From positions 1-64,000 of the forward strand of contig NZ_BAGL01000081.1 of the NCBI RefSeq assembly GCF_000308875.1: a DNA stretch of 64,000 bases. Direction: 5' to 3'. A model generated the notes under the pieces. The model was not told the origin of the DNA and made no database searches. It saw only the letters and a list, made by a program, of their open reading frames with translations. Position 1 is the first letter of the stretch. Every line of letters begins with the position of its first letter. Source of the stretch: Nocardia transvalensis NBRC 15921 (GTDB taxonomy: Bacteria; Actinomycetota; Actinomycetes; Mycobacteriales; Mycobacteriaceae). Shown here in pieces: positions 32,701 to 40,764 of the stretch. The translations under genes were made by a program, and so were the position numbers.

Positions 32701-33012
32701 ATGACCGAGCAGGCCGTGACCACGGCCGTCGTCCGCAACGACGCGCAGCATCGCTACGAGGTGTGGTACGGGGACAAGCTGGCCGGATTCGCCGAATACC
32801 GGGAGCGCGACACCGACACCGTCTTCATCCACACCGAAATCGACAGCGCGTTCGGCGGCAAGGGACTGGGCAGCATCCTGGCCCGCGACGCGATCACGGA
32901 CGTGATCGCGCGTGGCCGCGCCGTGGTGCCCCGCTGCGCGTTCATCAAGAGCTGGCTCGACAAGCATCCGGAGTTCGACGAGCACGTGGTCGGAAAGGGC
33001 ATCCAGCGGTAG
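32701..33012 (+). CDS. GNAT-like N-acetyltransferase (YjdJ type)
   Basis: The 103-residue protein is a short GNAT of the YjdJ-like N-acetyltransferase family (Gcn5-related, minimal). It contains IHTEIDSAFGGKGLGSILARDAI, whose GGKGLGS matches the acetyl-CoA pyrophosphate loop, and ends with the family string CAFIKSWLDKHPEF. The acceptor is unknown. AAGGAG and GAGG lie before the ATG. The pirin gene begins 19 bases downstream, so the two may be co-transcribed. Confidence 0.85.
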   Translation: MTEQAVTTAVVRNDAQHRYEVWYGDKLAGFAEYRERDTDTVFIHTEIDSAFGGKGLGSILARDAITDVIARGRAVVPRCAFIKSWLDKHPEFDEHVVGKGIQR

Positions 33013-33031
33013 GCCCCGGTATCGTGGCACC

Positions 33032-34009
33032 GTGAGCGACCTGGAGGTTCATCCGGACGAAGCGCTGTGCGAGGCATCTCCCGCACCCGGTCCGCGCGCC
33101 GATTCCTACCCGGCGCGGGTGGTACCGCTGGGCGGCGTGCGGGGCGTCACGGTGGAGCGTGTACTTCCCCAGCGCGACCTGCCCACCGTGGGGGCGTGGT
33201 GCTTTCTCGACCACTTCGGCTCCCCCGCCGCGAGCGCCGAGCTGCCGCCGGATATCGATCCGCACCCGCACATCGGATTGCAGACGGTCACATGGCCGTT
33301 CGAGGGCCGGATCCGCCATCGCGACAGCCTGGGCTCCGATGTGGAGATCGCACCCGGCCAGCTGAATCTGATGACCTCCGGGCGCGGCATCGACCATTCC
33401 GAGTACACGGTGCCGGGCGCGCCCGCGGGCCACGGCCTGCAATTCTGGATCGCGTTGCCCGGCAACCGGACCGAGATAGACCCGCACTTCGAACAGCATC
33501 GCGACCTGCCGGTGCTGGAGCTGCCGGGCCTGCGCGCCACGGTGCTGCTGGGCTCGCTGGGCACGGCGACCTCGCCGGCCGTCACCTACACCCCGATCGT
33601 GGGAGCGGACCTGCGCATCGATCCGGGCGCCGACGTAATCCTCCCGCTGCGAACCGAATTCGAGCACGCCCTGCTGGTGATCGAGGGCGAGGTCGACGCC
33701 GCGGGCAACACCACACGCCCCGGCCCCCTGCTGTATCTGGGCAGCGGCCGCGACGAGCTGCGCCTCACCAGCGCGTCCAGGGCGCACGCGGTGCTGATCG
33801 GCGGCGAGCCGTTCGGCGAAGACCTGGTGATGTGGTGGAACTTCGTCGGCCGCAGCCACGACGAGATCCTCGCGGCCCGAAACGACTGGGAGAACCACGA
33901 TCTCACCCGCTTCCCCGATATCGCAGGCCACACCCCCGACCAGCGCATCCCCGCCCCACCCCTCCCCAACCTCCGCCTGAAGCCCCGCAAGCGCCGCCTC
34001 GGCAGCTGA
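33032..34009 (+). CDS. pirin family protein
   Basis: The 325-residue protein is a bicupin pirin. The N-terminal cupin metal ligands are in DPHPHIGLQTVTW (two His) and RGIDHSE (His and Glu), and the family string CFLDHFGSP is present. Bacterial pirins bind iron and have been linked to quercetin dioxygenase activity or to redox control of pyruvate dehydrogenase. The start is GTG at 33032, 20 bases after the GNAT stop; in-frame upstream codons lie inside the GNAT gene. Confidence 0.87.
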   Translation: MSDLEVHPDEALCEASPAPGPRADSYPARVVPLGGVRGVTVERVLPQRDLPTVGAWCFLDHFGSPAASAELPPDIDPHPHIGLQTVTWPFEGRIRHRDSLGSDVEIAPGQLNLMTSGRGIDHSEYTVPGAPAGHGLQFWIALPGNRTEIDPHFEQHRDLPVLELPGLRATVLLGSLGTATSPAVTYTPIVGADLRIDPGADVILPLRTEFEHALLVIEGEVDAAGNTTRPGPLLYLGSGRDELRLTSASRAHAVLIGGEPFGEDLVMWWNFVGRSHDEILAARNDWENHDLTRFPDIAGHTPDQRIPAPPLPNLRLKPRKRRLGS

Positions 34010-34078
34010 TCAGCCCGGCACCCCGGCCCGGCACGCTTCCGCAGAGCCTATTTTCGGCGCGCCCGGGCCGCCCCCTTT

Positions 34079-34145
34079 TTTCCGGCACGCTTTTGGCCGG
34101 AATCCACTGCGGCGGCAAGGGATCCCGGCCAAAAGCGTGCCGGGA
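34079..34145. repeat. inverted pair of dispersed repeats
   Basis: The left arm TCCGGCACGCTTTTGGCCGG and the right arm CCGGCCAAAAGCGTGCCGGG face each other across about 20 bases. The same arrangement is seen at 63523-63584. The pair could fold into a long cruciform or hairpin and may act as terminator for the pirin transcript. Confidence 0.9.
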
Positions 34146-34205
34146 AATGAGTCGTGTGCATGCCGGGAAATGAGTAGAGCGCACGCCGGGAAATGGGTGG
34201 TGCGC
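34137..34205. repeat. three 23-bp tandem units
   Basis: Units of the form RYGCCGGGAAATGRGTNNNNYGC repeat three times (34137, 34160, 34183), with a fourth partial unit at 34206. The first unit begins inside the right arm of the inverted repeat, so the array grew from one edge of that element. Nothing else is seen in the 221-base gap between the pirin and MmyB-type genes. Confidence 0.85.
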
Positions 34206-34230
34206 ACGCTGGAATGACAGAGTCGGCGCT

Positions 34231-35106
34231 CTAGGGGCTGTCGAGAGTCGCTGCGTCCGAGGAGGTTTCGGCGTCCATGGATTGGGTGCCGATTACTCGC
34301 AGGAGGTTCAGTTTCTCCTGGGCGTCGGTGCCGGGGCGGGGGTAGTACATCAGGAGGTACTGGGAGGCGTTCGGGGTTACCAGGGTTTCGCAGACCAGGT
34401 CCAGGGAGCCGACCTGGGGGTGGTCGATGCGTTTGGCGTCGCTGACGCGTACGGCCACTTCGTGTTCGGTCCACAGGCGCTCGAATTCGGGGCTGGCGGC
34501 GCGCAGGCGGGAGACCAGTTCGGCGACGTCGGGGTCGCCCGCGCGGCGGGCGGCGGTGGCTCGGAGGTCGGCGACGTGCTTGCGGGACATGCGATCCCAG
34601 TCCTCCGCGGGGAACCGCCTCCGGTCCCGCGGGTGGGTGAAGCACCGCCACAGCAGGTAGCGATCCATCCCGGTGAAGCTCGTGCAGTCGCCCACCGTGG
34701 CGATGTGCATGCGGTTCTGCACCAGGATCTCGCCGAGATCCGACACCACGCAGGCCGGGGTGTCGTCGAGCTTGTCGAGGAGGTAGAGCAGGCCCGGCCC
34801 GACGTGCCCGTCGCCGCCGCGGCGATCGGGCGCGGGATGCCCGCACAGGTGGAACAGATGGTCGCGCTCGTCGTCGGTGAAGCGCAGGGCGCGCGCGAGC
34901 GAGGTCAGCACCTGCACCGACGGGCGCGGGCCGCGGGCCTGCTCCAGGCGGGTGTAGTAGTCGGTCGACATGCCCGCGAGCAGCGCGACCTCGTCCCGGC
35001 GCAGCCCCGGGGTGCGCCGGCGCAGGCCGGGGAGCAGGCCGACGTCCGCCGGCTGCAACTGCTCGCGGCGGCGGCGCAGGAAGTCGGCAAGATCGTCGCG
35101 GTCCAT
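34231..35106 (-). CDS. helix-turn-helix regulator with MmyB-like ligand domain
   Basis: The 291-residue protein has an N-terminal Xre-type helix-turn-helix (about 1-80: LADFLRRRREQL, RRDEVALLAGMSTDYYTRLEQ) and a C-terminal MmyB-like PAS-related domain (about 105-270: VSDLGEILVQN, DRYLLWRCFTHP, VCETLVTPNASQYLLMYYP) thought to bind lipophilic ligands. It is divergent from the aldo/keto reductase, and in actinobacteria this regulator group usually controls the adjacent oxidoreductase. A dyad lies in the shared 101-base gap. Confidence 0.88.
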   Translation of the reverse strand: MDRDDLADFLRRRREQLQPADVGLLPGLRRRTPGLRRDEVALLAGMSTDYYTRLEQARGPRPSVQVLTSLARALRFTDDERDHLFHLCGHPAPDRRGGDGHVGPGLLYLLDKLDDTPACVVSDLGEILVQNRMHIATVGDCTSFTGMDRYLLWRCFTHPRDRRRFPAEDWDRMSRKHVADLRATAARRAGDPDVAELVSRLRAASPEFERLWTEHEVAVRVSDAKRIDHPQVGSLDLVCETLVTPNASQYLLMYYPRPGTDAQEKLNLLRVIGTQSMDAETSSDAATLDSP

Positions 35107-35141
35107 GTCTCCACTGTCCTCTCCGGACGGATACCGAGCCA

Positions 35142-35169
35142 GGGATCGCCGATCCCCCGATAGGCGATC
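35142..35169. promoter_or_regulatory. overlapping dyads in the regulator/aldo-keto reductase gap
   Basis: GGGATCG-C-CGATCCC (35142-35156) is a perfect dyad, and the half-site GATCGCC recurs inverted as GGCGATC at 35163-35169. Two overlapping inverted sites in a divergent gap suggest the operator of the MmyB-type regulator. Confidence 0.55.
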
Positions 35170-35207
35170 TCTCCCGGACTCCGGGATCCGGCGCGCACGA
35201 TGTCGGC

Positions 35208-36215
35208 ATGACGACCATCGAGAAAACTCAGCTCGGGGCCACGGGGCCCGTCACCAGCCGCATCGGCCTGGGCGCCATGGGCATGTCCGGACCCTACGGC
35301 GCCGCCGACGAGGCGGAGTCCGTCGCCACCGTGCACGCCGCCCTCGACGCCGGCGCGAATCTGGTCGACACCGGCGACTTCTACGGGTTCGGCCACAACG
35401 AGTCGCTCGTCGGGCGCGCGCTCGCCGACCGCAAACGCGAGGACTACCTACTCAGCGTGAAGTTCGGCGCGATGCGCGGTCCGGACGGGAGCTGGGGCGG
35501 CATAGACGCCCGGCCGACGGCGATGCGCAACTTCCTGGGGTACTCCCTGCAACGCCTGGGCGTCGACTACATCGATATCTACCGCCCGGCCCGCCTGGAC
35601 CCGGACGTCCCGATCGAGGACACCGTCGGCGCGATCGCGGAGATGGTCGAGGCCGGGTACGTGCGCCACATCGGCCTGTCGGAAGTCGGCGCCGAGACGC
35701 TGCGGCGCGCGGCGGCCGTGCACCCGATCGCGGACCTGCAGATCGAGTACTCCCTGATCTCCCGCGGCATCGAGGACCGGATCCTGCCGACGGCCCGCGA
35801 GCTCGGCACCGCGATCACCGCCTACGGCGTGCTCTCGCGCGGGCTGCTCAGCGATTCGCTGCGCGGCGGCCGGACCACCTTCGCCTCCGACGACTTCCGC
35901 GCGCACAGCCCGCGCTTCCAGGGCGAGAACCTCACGGCCAACCTGCAATTGGTGGAGGCATTGGCGAAGATCGCCGAGCAGCGCCGGGTCAGCGTGGCCC
36001 AGCTCGCCATCGCCTGGGTGCTGTCGCGGGGCGCGGATATCGTCCCGGTGGTCGGGGCCCGCCGCGTCGAGCGCTGGACCGAGGCCGCCGCGGCGCTCGA
36101 CATCCGGCTGTCCGACGACGAGCTGGCGGAGGTCGAGGCCGCCGCCCCGGCCGACCGCGTGGCCGGGACCCGCTACGCCGCGCCGCAGATGGAGATGCTC
36201 GACAGCGAGCGCTGA
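35208..36215 (+). CDS. aldo/keto reductase family protein
   Basis: The 335-residue protein is an NADPH-dependent TIM-barrel reductase. Of the catalytic tetrad, Asp and Tyr are in DTGDFYGFG and Lys in SVKFGAM, but the usual His (in YxxHRxD) is replaced: the segment reads IYRPARLDPDVPIED. The cofactor-binding end has SVAQLAIAWVLSR and VGARRVE. Lack of the His suggests altered activity. It is divergent from the MmyB-type regulator. Confidence 0.85.
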   Translation: MTTIEKTQLGATGPVTSRIGLGAMGMSGPYGAADEAESVATVHAALDAGANLVDTGDFYGFGHNESLVGRALADRKREDYLLSVKFGAMRGPDGSWGGIDARPTAMRNFLGYSLQRLGVDYIDIYRPARLDPDVPIEDTVGAIAEMVEAGYVRHIGLSEVGAETLRRAAAVHPIADLQIEYSLISRGIEDRILPTARELGTAITAYGVLSRGLLSDSLRGGRTTFASDDFRAHSPRFQGENLTANLQLVEALAKIAEQRRVSVAQLAIAWVLSRGADIVPVVGARRVERWTEAAAALDIRLSDDELAEVEAAAPADRVAGTRYAAPQMEMLDSER

Positions 36216-36219
36216 CCGG

Positions 36220-36696
36220 TCAGCGGCGCGGCCGGATCACCGCGGTGAACGAGGCCGCGGCCACGGATTTCCCGGTGCTGTCGGTGATGTCGACCGGTAC
36301 GTCCAGTTCGATCGGGGTGCGGGCCGCGATATCGGCGCGCGTCCGTTCGATGGTCTCCGCCGACAGCTCGGAGGTCGCGTGGAAGGGTCCGGCCGTGCCC
36401 TTGGCGCGGGCCAGATATTCGATCCGGCCGTCGCGGGCGACGATGAACGTCTCCCCCATCAGATCCACGATTCCGGAGATCGAGGCGCCCATCGCCGCGG
36501 TCTCCGCCAGTCCGAACAGGATCGCGGCGTGCACATCGCCGTTGTGGTTCAGATGCTCCGGCTTCGGTTCCATCCCCACCACATTGCGACCGGGCCGATA
36601 CTCGACGCCGTCTATCCCCGCGTACTGCAGGAACCCGAGCTTCTTGAACCCGGCCATCACCAGCTCGCCCAGTTCACCCAGCGCCGCGTTGCCCAT
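36220..36696 (-). CDS. hotdog-fold thioesterase (PaaI/DUF4442-like)
   Basis: The 158-residue protein has one hotdog domain: HNGDVHAAILFGLAETAAM aligns with the central helix and catalytic region, and the sheet continues with YLARAKGTAGPFHAT. Such enzymes hydrolyse acyl-CoA thioesters. The ATG at 36696 is chosen because GGAGGGAG precedes it. A KstR-like site stands 18-31 bases upstream, which would place the enzyme in sterol or lipid catabolism. It ends four bases after the aldo/keto reductase stop, tail to tail. Confidence 0.78.
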   Translation of the reverse strand: MGNAALGELGELVMAGFKKLGFLQYAGIDGVEYRPGRNVVGMEPKPEHLNHNGDVHAAILFGLAETAAMGASISGIVDLMGETFIVARDGRIEYLARAKGTAGPFHATSELSAETIERTRADIAARTPIELDVPVDITDSTGKSVAAASFTAVIRPRR

Positions 36697-36713
36697 CGCC
36701 ACTCCCTCCAAGT

Positions 36714-36727
36714 TGAAACACGTTCTA
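36714..36727. promoter_or_regulatory. second KstR-like operator
   Basis: TGAAACACGTTCTA fits TNNAACNNGTTNNA. Read on the minus strand it is TAGAACGTGTTTCA, close to well-known mycobacterial KstR sites. It lies immediately before the ribosome site of the thioesterase gene, a place suited to repression of that gene. Confidence 0.65.
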
Positions 36728-36783
36728 GTTTCATACCCGGGCCACCCCACCCCTGTCCATCGCAGCGCCGTCTACAGGGAGAG

Positions 36784-37497
36784 CTATTCGGCGGTGAGAG
36801 TTGCCGCGAGGCCCGCGAGCAGCGCGGTGAGGCCGAATTCGAAGCGGGCTTCGGCGTCGGGGTCCTCGGCCTCGAGGACGCGGCGGTTGAAGTACGGGTA
36901 GCGGCCGGAGTCGACCACCTGGCTGACGTATTGCCCGACCGACATTCGCCACTCGTCCTCGGTCATGCCCGTGCTGCGCTGGGCCTCCAGTTCGGCCAAT
37001 TCGGTGGCGACGGAACCGATCACGTAGGTGTTGACGGCGTGCACGACCAACGCGGCGCGGGTGGCATCGTTCGCGGCCGCGTCCACCAGGCCGAGCGCGT
37101 GATCGGCCTGGCGGATCACATTGGGGCCGAGCGCCGGACGGCGAGTGGCCTGCTGCGCCAGCCACGAATGCCGCAGCAGCAGTGCCCGGAAGTCGCGGGC
37201 GTGGGCGGCCGTTCCCGCGCGCCAGTCGCCGGCGGGCTCGGGCAGCGGGATTTCGGCGTACACCGCGTCGACCATCAACTCGATCAGCTCGTCCTTGTTG
37301 GCGATGTGGCGGTAGAGCGAGGTCGTGCCGGAGCCCATCTCCGCCGCGATGCGCCGCATGGACAGCGCGTCGATGCCCTCGGCGTCGGCGAGCGCGATGG
37401 CGGCGGCCACGATCTTCTCCTCGGTGATGACCGGGCGGCCACCGCGCGCGCGGTCGCGCATCCACACCAGCGTCGCGGGCTGAGACGGAGTCGGCAT
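36784..37497 (-). CDS. TetR family regulator with C-terminal TetR_C domain
   Basis: The 237-residue protein is of the TetR class with the tetracycline-repressor-like C-terminal domain. The helix-turn-helix (about 24-68) reads IVAAAIALADAEGIDALSMR and SGTTSLYRHIANKDELIELM. The ATG at 37497 is preferred; longer frames run into the operator. No ribosome site is seen, so the message could be leaderless. It is divergent from a flavin monooxygenase, the classic arrangement for a repressor of a drug- or aromatic-modifying enzyme. Confidence 0.88.
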   Translation of the reverse strand: MPTPSQPATLVWMRDRARGGRPVITEEKIVAAAIALADAEGIDALSMRRIAAEMGSGTTSLYRHIANKDELIELMVDAVYAEIPLPEPAGDWRAGTAAHARDFRALLLRHSWLAQQATRRPALGPNVIRQADHALGLVDAAANDATRAALVVHAVNTYVIGSVATELAELEAQRSTGMTEDEWRMSVGQYVSQVVDSGRYPYFNRRVLEAEDPDAEARFEFGLTALLAGLAATLTAE

Positions 37498-37523
37498 GGG
37501 CACAGCGTACGCGTCGGGTACAG

Positions 37524-37550
37524 TGTTCCCATATAGGGAACAGCGTTCCC
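37524..37550. promoter_or_regulatory. three alternating GTTCCC half-sites, probable TetR operator
   Basis: TGTTCCC-ATATA-GGGAACA (37524-37542) shares its right arm with GGGAAC-AGC-GTTCCC (37536-37550). Three half-sites in alternating orientation in the 67-base divergent gap are what a TetR dimer controlling both promoters would use. Confidence 0.75.
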
Positions 37551-37564
37551 GGTTAGGAGTTCTC

Positions 37565-39115
37565 ATGTCTCATGTGCCGGTCGTCATCGCCGGGGGTGGA
37601 ACGGTTGGCCTGGCCGCCGCCGTCTTTCTCGGGCAGCACGGGGTGCGATCGCTGGTGGTCGAGCGCCGCGAACGGCCCTCGATCCATCCGCGCGCGCTCG
37701 GCATCAGCCCGCGCACGCTGGAGTTCTTCCGCGAGGCCGGATTGCGCGAGGACCTGGCCCGGGTCGCCGTCCGGTCGGCGCAGCCGTGGCGAGCGGAGGC
37801 ACGCACCGTCGCGGAGATCGACCGGGGCACGGCACGGCAACCGAAACCTCCGGCGGGCCTGGACTTCTCACCCGAGTCGCCGAGCGGGCACTACCCGCAG
37901 AACAGGCTCGATTCGGCGTTGCTACCCGCCGCCCGCGAGCGCGGGGCCACCGTCGAATTCGGGGTCGAGGTGACCGAGGTCGCCCAGGACCGCGACTCGG
38001 TCGCCGTCACGCTGTCCGACGGACGAGTGGTCCACGCCGACTACCTGATCGGCGCGGACGGGGTGAACAGCACGGTCCGCCGGAAACTGGACATCACCAC
38101 TACGGGCCCCGGCGAGATCGGACCCACCAATATGAACATCCTGTTCGACGCGGATCTGGTCGCCCATTTCGGCTCGATGCCGGTGATGACTCAGATCGAC
38201 CACCCGGACGCGCCCGGAGTCCTGCTTGCCGTCGGCGAACAGCGCTGGGCCCTGCACGTCCAGCTGCCGCCCGGCGAGACGACCATGCCGGACCGGCACT
38301 GCGCCGACGTGATGCGCACCGCGATCGGCGCGGACGTGCCGGCGCGCCTCGTCAGCGCGATACCGTGGCGGGCGACGGTGCGCATGGCCGACGAATTCCG
38401 CAGCGGGCGAAGCTTTCTGGTCGGTGACGCGGCCCGGTCCGTCTCTCCCCTCGGCGCTTTCGGGCTCAATACCGGCGTGGCGGACGCCCACAACCTGGCC
38501 TGGAAACTGGCCGCCGTGCTGCGTGGCGAGGCGGGCGACGGGCTGCTGGACACCTATCACACCGAGCGGCACGCGATCGCCGAACTGGTCACTCGCCAGG
38601 CCCTGCTCCGCCTGGACAACCCACGCCTGCACTGGGATTCGGACGCGGTGGCCGAGCGTGCGGCGGCCGGGGTGTGGAATGCGCCGATGGTGACCATGGG
38701 CTACCGGTACGCGTCGGCCGCGGTGATCGATCCGGTTCTCGCGCTTCCGTCCACCGAGGACGTCGCCGCCGCCCTGGACGGCGCGCCGGGGTCACGCATG
38801 CCCCATCTCTGGATCGCTCCCGGCGTATCCACTCTGGACCTCAACGACTCCCGGTTCGCGGTATTGGCCGGGCCACGCGGCGAGGACTGGTGTGAGGCGG
38901 CGCGAAAGACGGCCGCCGCCATGGAATTCGACCTGCGCGCCGCCTGCCTGAACGATGCCGCGGCGGCGGCCGTTCATATCGGCGACCGCGGCGCAATCCT
39001 CGTGCGACCGGACGGCTTCATCGCCTGGCGCACCGACGCTGCCGCCGATACCGGCGTACTGACCGAGGTGGTCGACACACTGTTGTCCCGGAACGACTCT
39101 CACGGCCGAGGATAG
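37565..39115 (+). CDS. FAD-dependent aromatic monooxygenase
   Basis: The 516-residue protein is a class A flavin hydroxylase of the PHBH/MhpA/RebC group. The FAD motif VVIAGGGTVGLAAAVFLGQ is at 6-24, the DG motif in LIGADGVNSTVRRKL (about 180) and the GD motif in SFLVGDAARSVSP (about 303), with a thioredoxin-like C-terminal part. Such enzymes hydroxylate phenols or polyketide or rifamycin-type antibiotics. AGGAG precedes the ATG by six bases. Controlled in all likelihood by the divergent TetR. It overlaps the convergent phosphodiesterase gene by 16 bases. Confidence 0.88.
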   Translation: MSHVPVVIAGGGTVGLAAAVFLGQHGVRSLVVERRERPSIHPRALGISPRTLEFFREAGLREDLARVAVRSAQPWRAEARTVAEIDRGTARQPKPPAGLDFSPESPSGHYPQNRLDSALLPAARERGATVEFGVEVTEVAQDRDSVAVTLSDGRVVHADYLIGADGVNSTVRRKLDITTTGPGEIGPTNMNILFDADLVAHFGSMPVMTQIDHPDAPGVLLAVGEQRWALHVQLPPGETTMPDRHCADVMRTAIGADVPARLVSAIPWRATVRMADEFRSGRSFLVGDAARSVSPLGAFGLNTGVADAHNLAWKLAAVLRGEAGDGLLDTYHTERHAIAELVTRQALLRLDNPRLHWDSDAVAERAAAGVWNAPMVTMGYRYASAAVIDPVLALPSTEDVAAALDGAPGSRMPHLWIAPGVSTLDLNDSRFAVLAGPRGEDWCEAARKTAAAMEFDLRAACLNDAAAAAVHIGDRGAILVRPDGFIAWRTDAAADTGVLTEVVDTLLSRNDSHGRG

Positions 39116-40119
39116 GAGGGAGGCAACCGAGACCCACGGTCGGAGAGCACATTTCGCAGCACGTCCGGACGATTGGTGATCATCCCGTCCACGCCGAGAT
39201 CCAGGAGCGCCGTCATGGTCGCCGGATCGTCGACCGTCCAAGGGATTACGCGCATACCGCGCCGGTGTGCGGCGCGCACCAGATCGGGGGTCGTGAAGGG
39301 CCGGCAGCCCGGGTCGCCGATCTTGCCGTCCTGCGGATCACCGTGCACCGGGGACACCGCCGCGGCGCCGAAAGACGCTGCCGCGGCGACGAATTTCTCC
39401 TGGAGGAGACCCGGGAAGTCATCGATATCGAGCCCGCCCAGCCACGGTGACGCCCCGGGCTCCCCCGCCCGCAAGAAATCCTGCCCGCTGGTCAGCGCGA
39501 CCAGGGGCAGTTCGGGCGCCACCTCGCGCATCCGCATCAGCGAACCCCAGTCGAAGCTTTGGACGGTGACCTGCCGCCCGATCCCCGCCCGGCGGATCTC
39601 CCGCGCGACTACCTGCACGAACTGCTCTCGCGGCGCGGTCTGCCCGGGTGCGCCGGCCTCCACCTTGGTCTCGATATTCATCATCACCCCGTCGGCGCGA
39701 TACCGCCGCACCAGATCGAAAACCTCGGAGAGCACAGGCATTCGAGCACCCCCGCAGTCGATGGTGCGCACCTGCGCCAGCGTCAGATCCTTGATGTACA
39801 CGGTGCCCGGCACGTACGGGAATCTCGGGTCGCCGGGGAAGGCCGGTACGGTATCCACGCACTTCGCCGGGCTAGGATCCCGATCGTGGGTGACCACGGG
39901 GAATCCGTCGGCGGTGATCTGCACGTCCAGCTCCAGCGTGCTCACCCCCAGCTCGAGGGCATTGGCGAAGGCGGGCAGGGTGTTCTCCACCGCGAGCCCG
40001 AGCCCGCCGCGGTGGGCCTGGAGATCGAACGGTCGCGGGCCGTCGGCCGTGGCCGATCCCGCGGTCACGGCCCCCGCCGCCAGCACCGCCACGATGCCGA
40101 GAGCTCGCATACGTCGCAT
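39100..40119 (-). CDS. secreted glycerophosphodiester phosphodiesterase
   Basis: The 339-residue protein has a Sec signal (MRRMRALGIVAVLAAGAVTA) and a GDPD TIM barrel. The catalytic sequence is AHRGGLGLAVENT (His-Arg) followed by LELDVQITADGFPVVTHD with the metal-binding Glu and Asp and the second His. It splits glycerophosphodiesters from lipid turnover into glycerol-3-phosphate and alcohols outside the membrane. Its C-terminus overlaps the monooxygenase gene by 16 bases in opposite direction. Confidence 0.9.
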   Translation of the reverse strand: MRRMRALGIVAVLAAGAVTAGSATADGPRPFDLQAHRGGLGLAVENTLPAFANALELGVSTLELDVQITADGFPVVTHDRDPSPAKCVDTVPAFPGDPRFPYVPGTVYIKDLTLAQVRTIDCGGARMPVLSEVFDLVRRYRADGVMMNIETKVEAGAPGQTAPREQFVQVVAREIRRAGIGRQVTVQSFDWGSLMRMREVAPELPLVALTSGQDFLRAGEPGASPWLGGLDIDDFPGLLQEKFVAAAASFGAAAVSPVHGDPQDGKIGDPGCRPFTTPDLVRAAHRRGMRVIPWTVDDPATMTALLDLGVDGMITNRPDVLRNVLSDRGSRLPPSYPRP

Positions 40120-40195
40120 GCGCCCATCGTGCTCGGCGGCGATCGTCGTCGCGGTGACACGCTTCTGAACTCCGCGCGAACTCCTGCGCCGGGGC

Positions 40196-40726
40196 TCACT
40201 TCCTGCGGGCGCGGTAGGCGGCGACGGCGTTCCGGTTGCCGCAGGCGGTACTGCAGTAACGACGGGAGCGATTGCGGGAGATATCGAAAACTATTCCGGC
40301 GCAAGAAGAGTCGGCGCAGATCGCGAGGCGGCTCAATTCGTCGCTGCGAATGAGGTCGATCATGGCCATGGCCGTTTCCACGGCGATGCGCACGGCCAGC
40401 GGCGCGTCCGGCGTCACGGCATGCACGTGATAGTCGACGTCGCCGTGGCGGACCAGCTGCGGTATCGCGCGATGCTCGGCGAGGATGCCGTTCACCAGCC
40501 GGACCGCCGTATCGCGGTCGCTGGTGAGCAGCCGGCGCAGCGGGGCGCGCAGCGCGCGGACCTCCGCGAACTCGGCTTCGGTCCCGGTGTGGACGCCGGT
40601 GTAGGCATGCCGGACGAAGAACGCGTCGAGCTGGGCGATCTCGGTCAGCGTGTCCGGCTCCTCCGCCGAATTCACCAGCTCCACCGCCGCGGCCATCGAA
40701 TCCACGGTGTCATGATCAAATGCCAT
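40196..40726 (-). CDS. CGNR zinc-finger (ABATE domain) regulator
   Basis: The 176-residue protein combines an N-terminal ABATE domain (putative ligand sensor) with a C-terminal CGNR zinc finger: two cysteines in CADSSC and two in CSTACGNRNAVAAYRARR. The domain pair is common in actinobacterial and rhizobial transcription regulators beside transporters. It starts 38 bases from the divergent EamA transporter and most likely controls it. Confidence 0.87.
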   Translation of the reverse strand: MAFDHDTVDSMAAAVELVNSAEEPDTLTEIAQLDAFFVRHAYTGVHTGTEAEFAEVRALRAPLRRLLTSDRDTAVRLVNGILAEHRAIPQLVRHGDVDYHVHAVTPDAPLAVRIAVETAMAMIDLIRSDELSRLAICADSSCAGIVFDISRNRSRRYCSTACGNRNAVAAYRARRK

Positions 40727-40727
40727 G

Positions 40728-40756
40728 TTGACAGATTACCAAGGCCGTCTTAGCGT
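40728..40756 (+). promoter_or_regulatory. consensus promoter of the EamA gene
   Basis: TTGACA (40728-40733), a 17-base spacer and TAGCGT (40751-40756) form a strong sigma-70-type promoter. Transcription should begin near 40763, two bases before the ATG at 40765, so the mRNA is leaderless or nearly so. The -35 box directly abuts the CGNR regulator start codon. Confidence 0.75.
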
Positions 40757-40764
40757 CATTAGCC

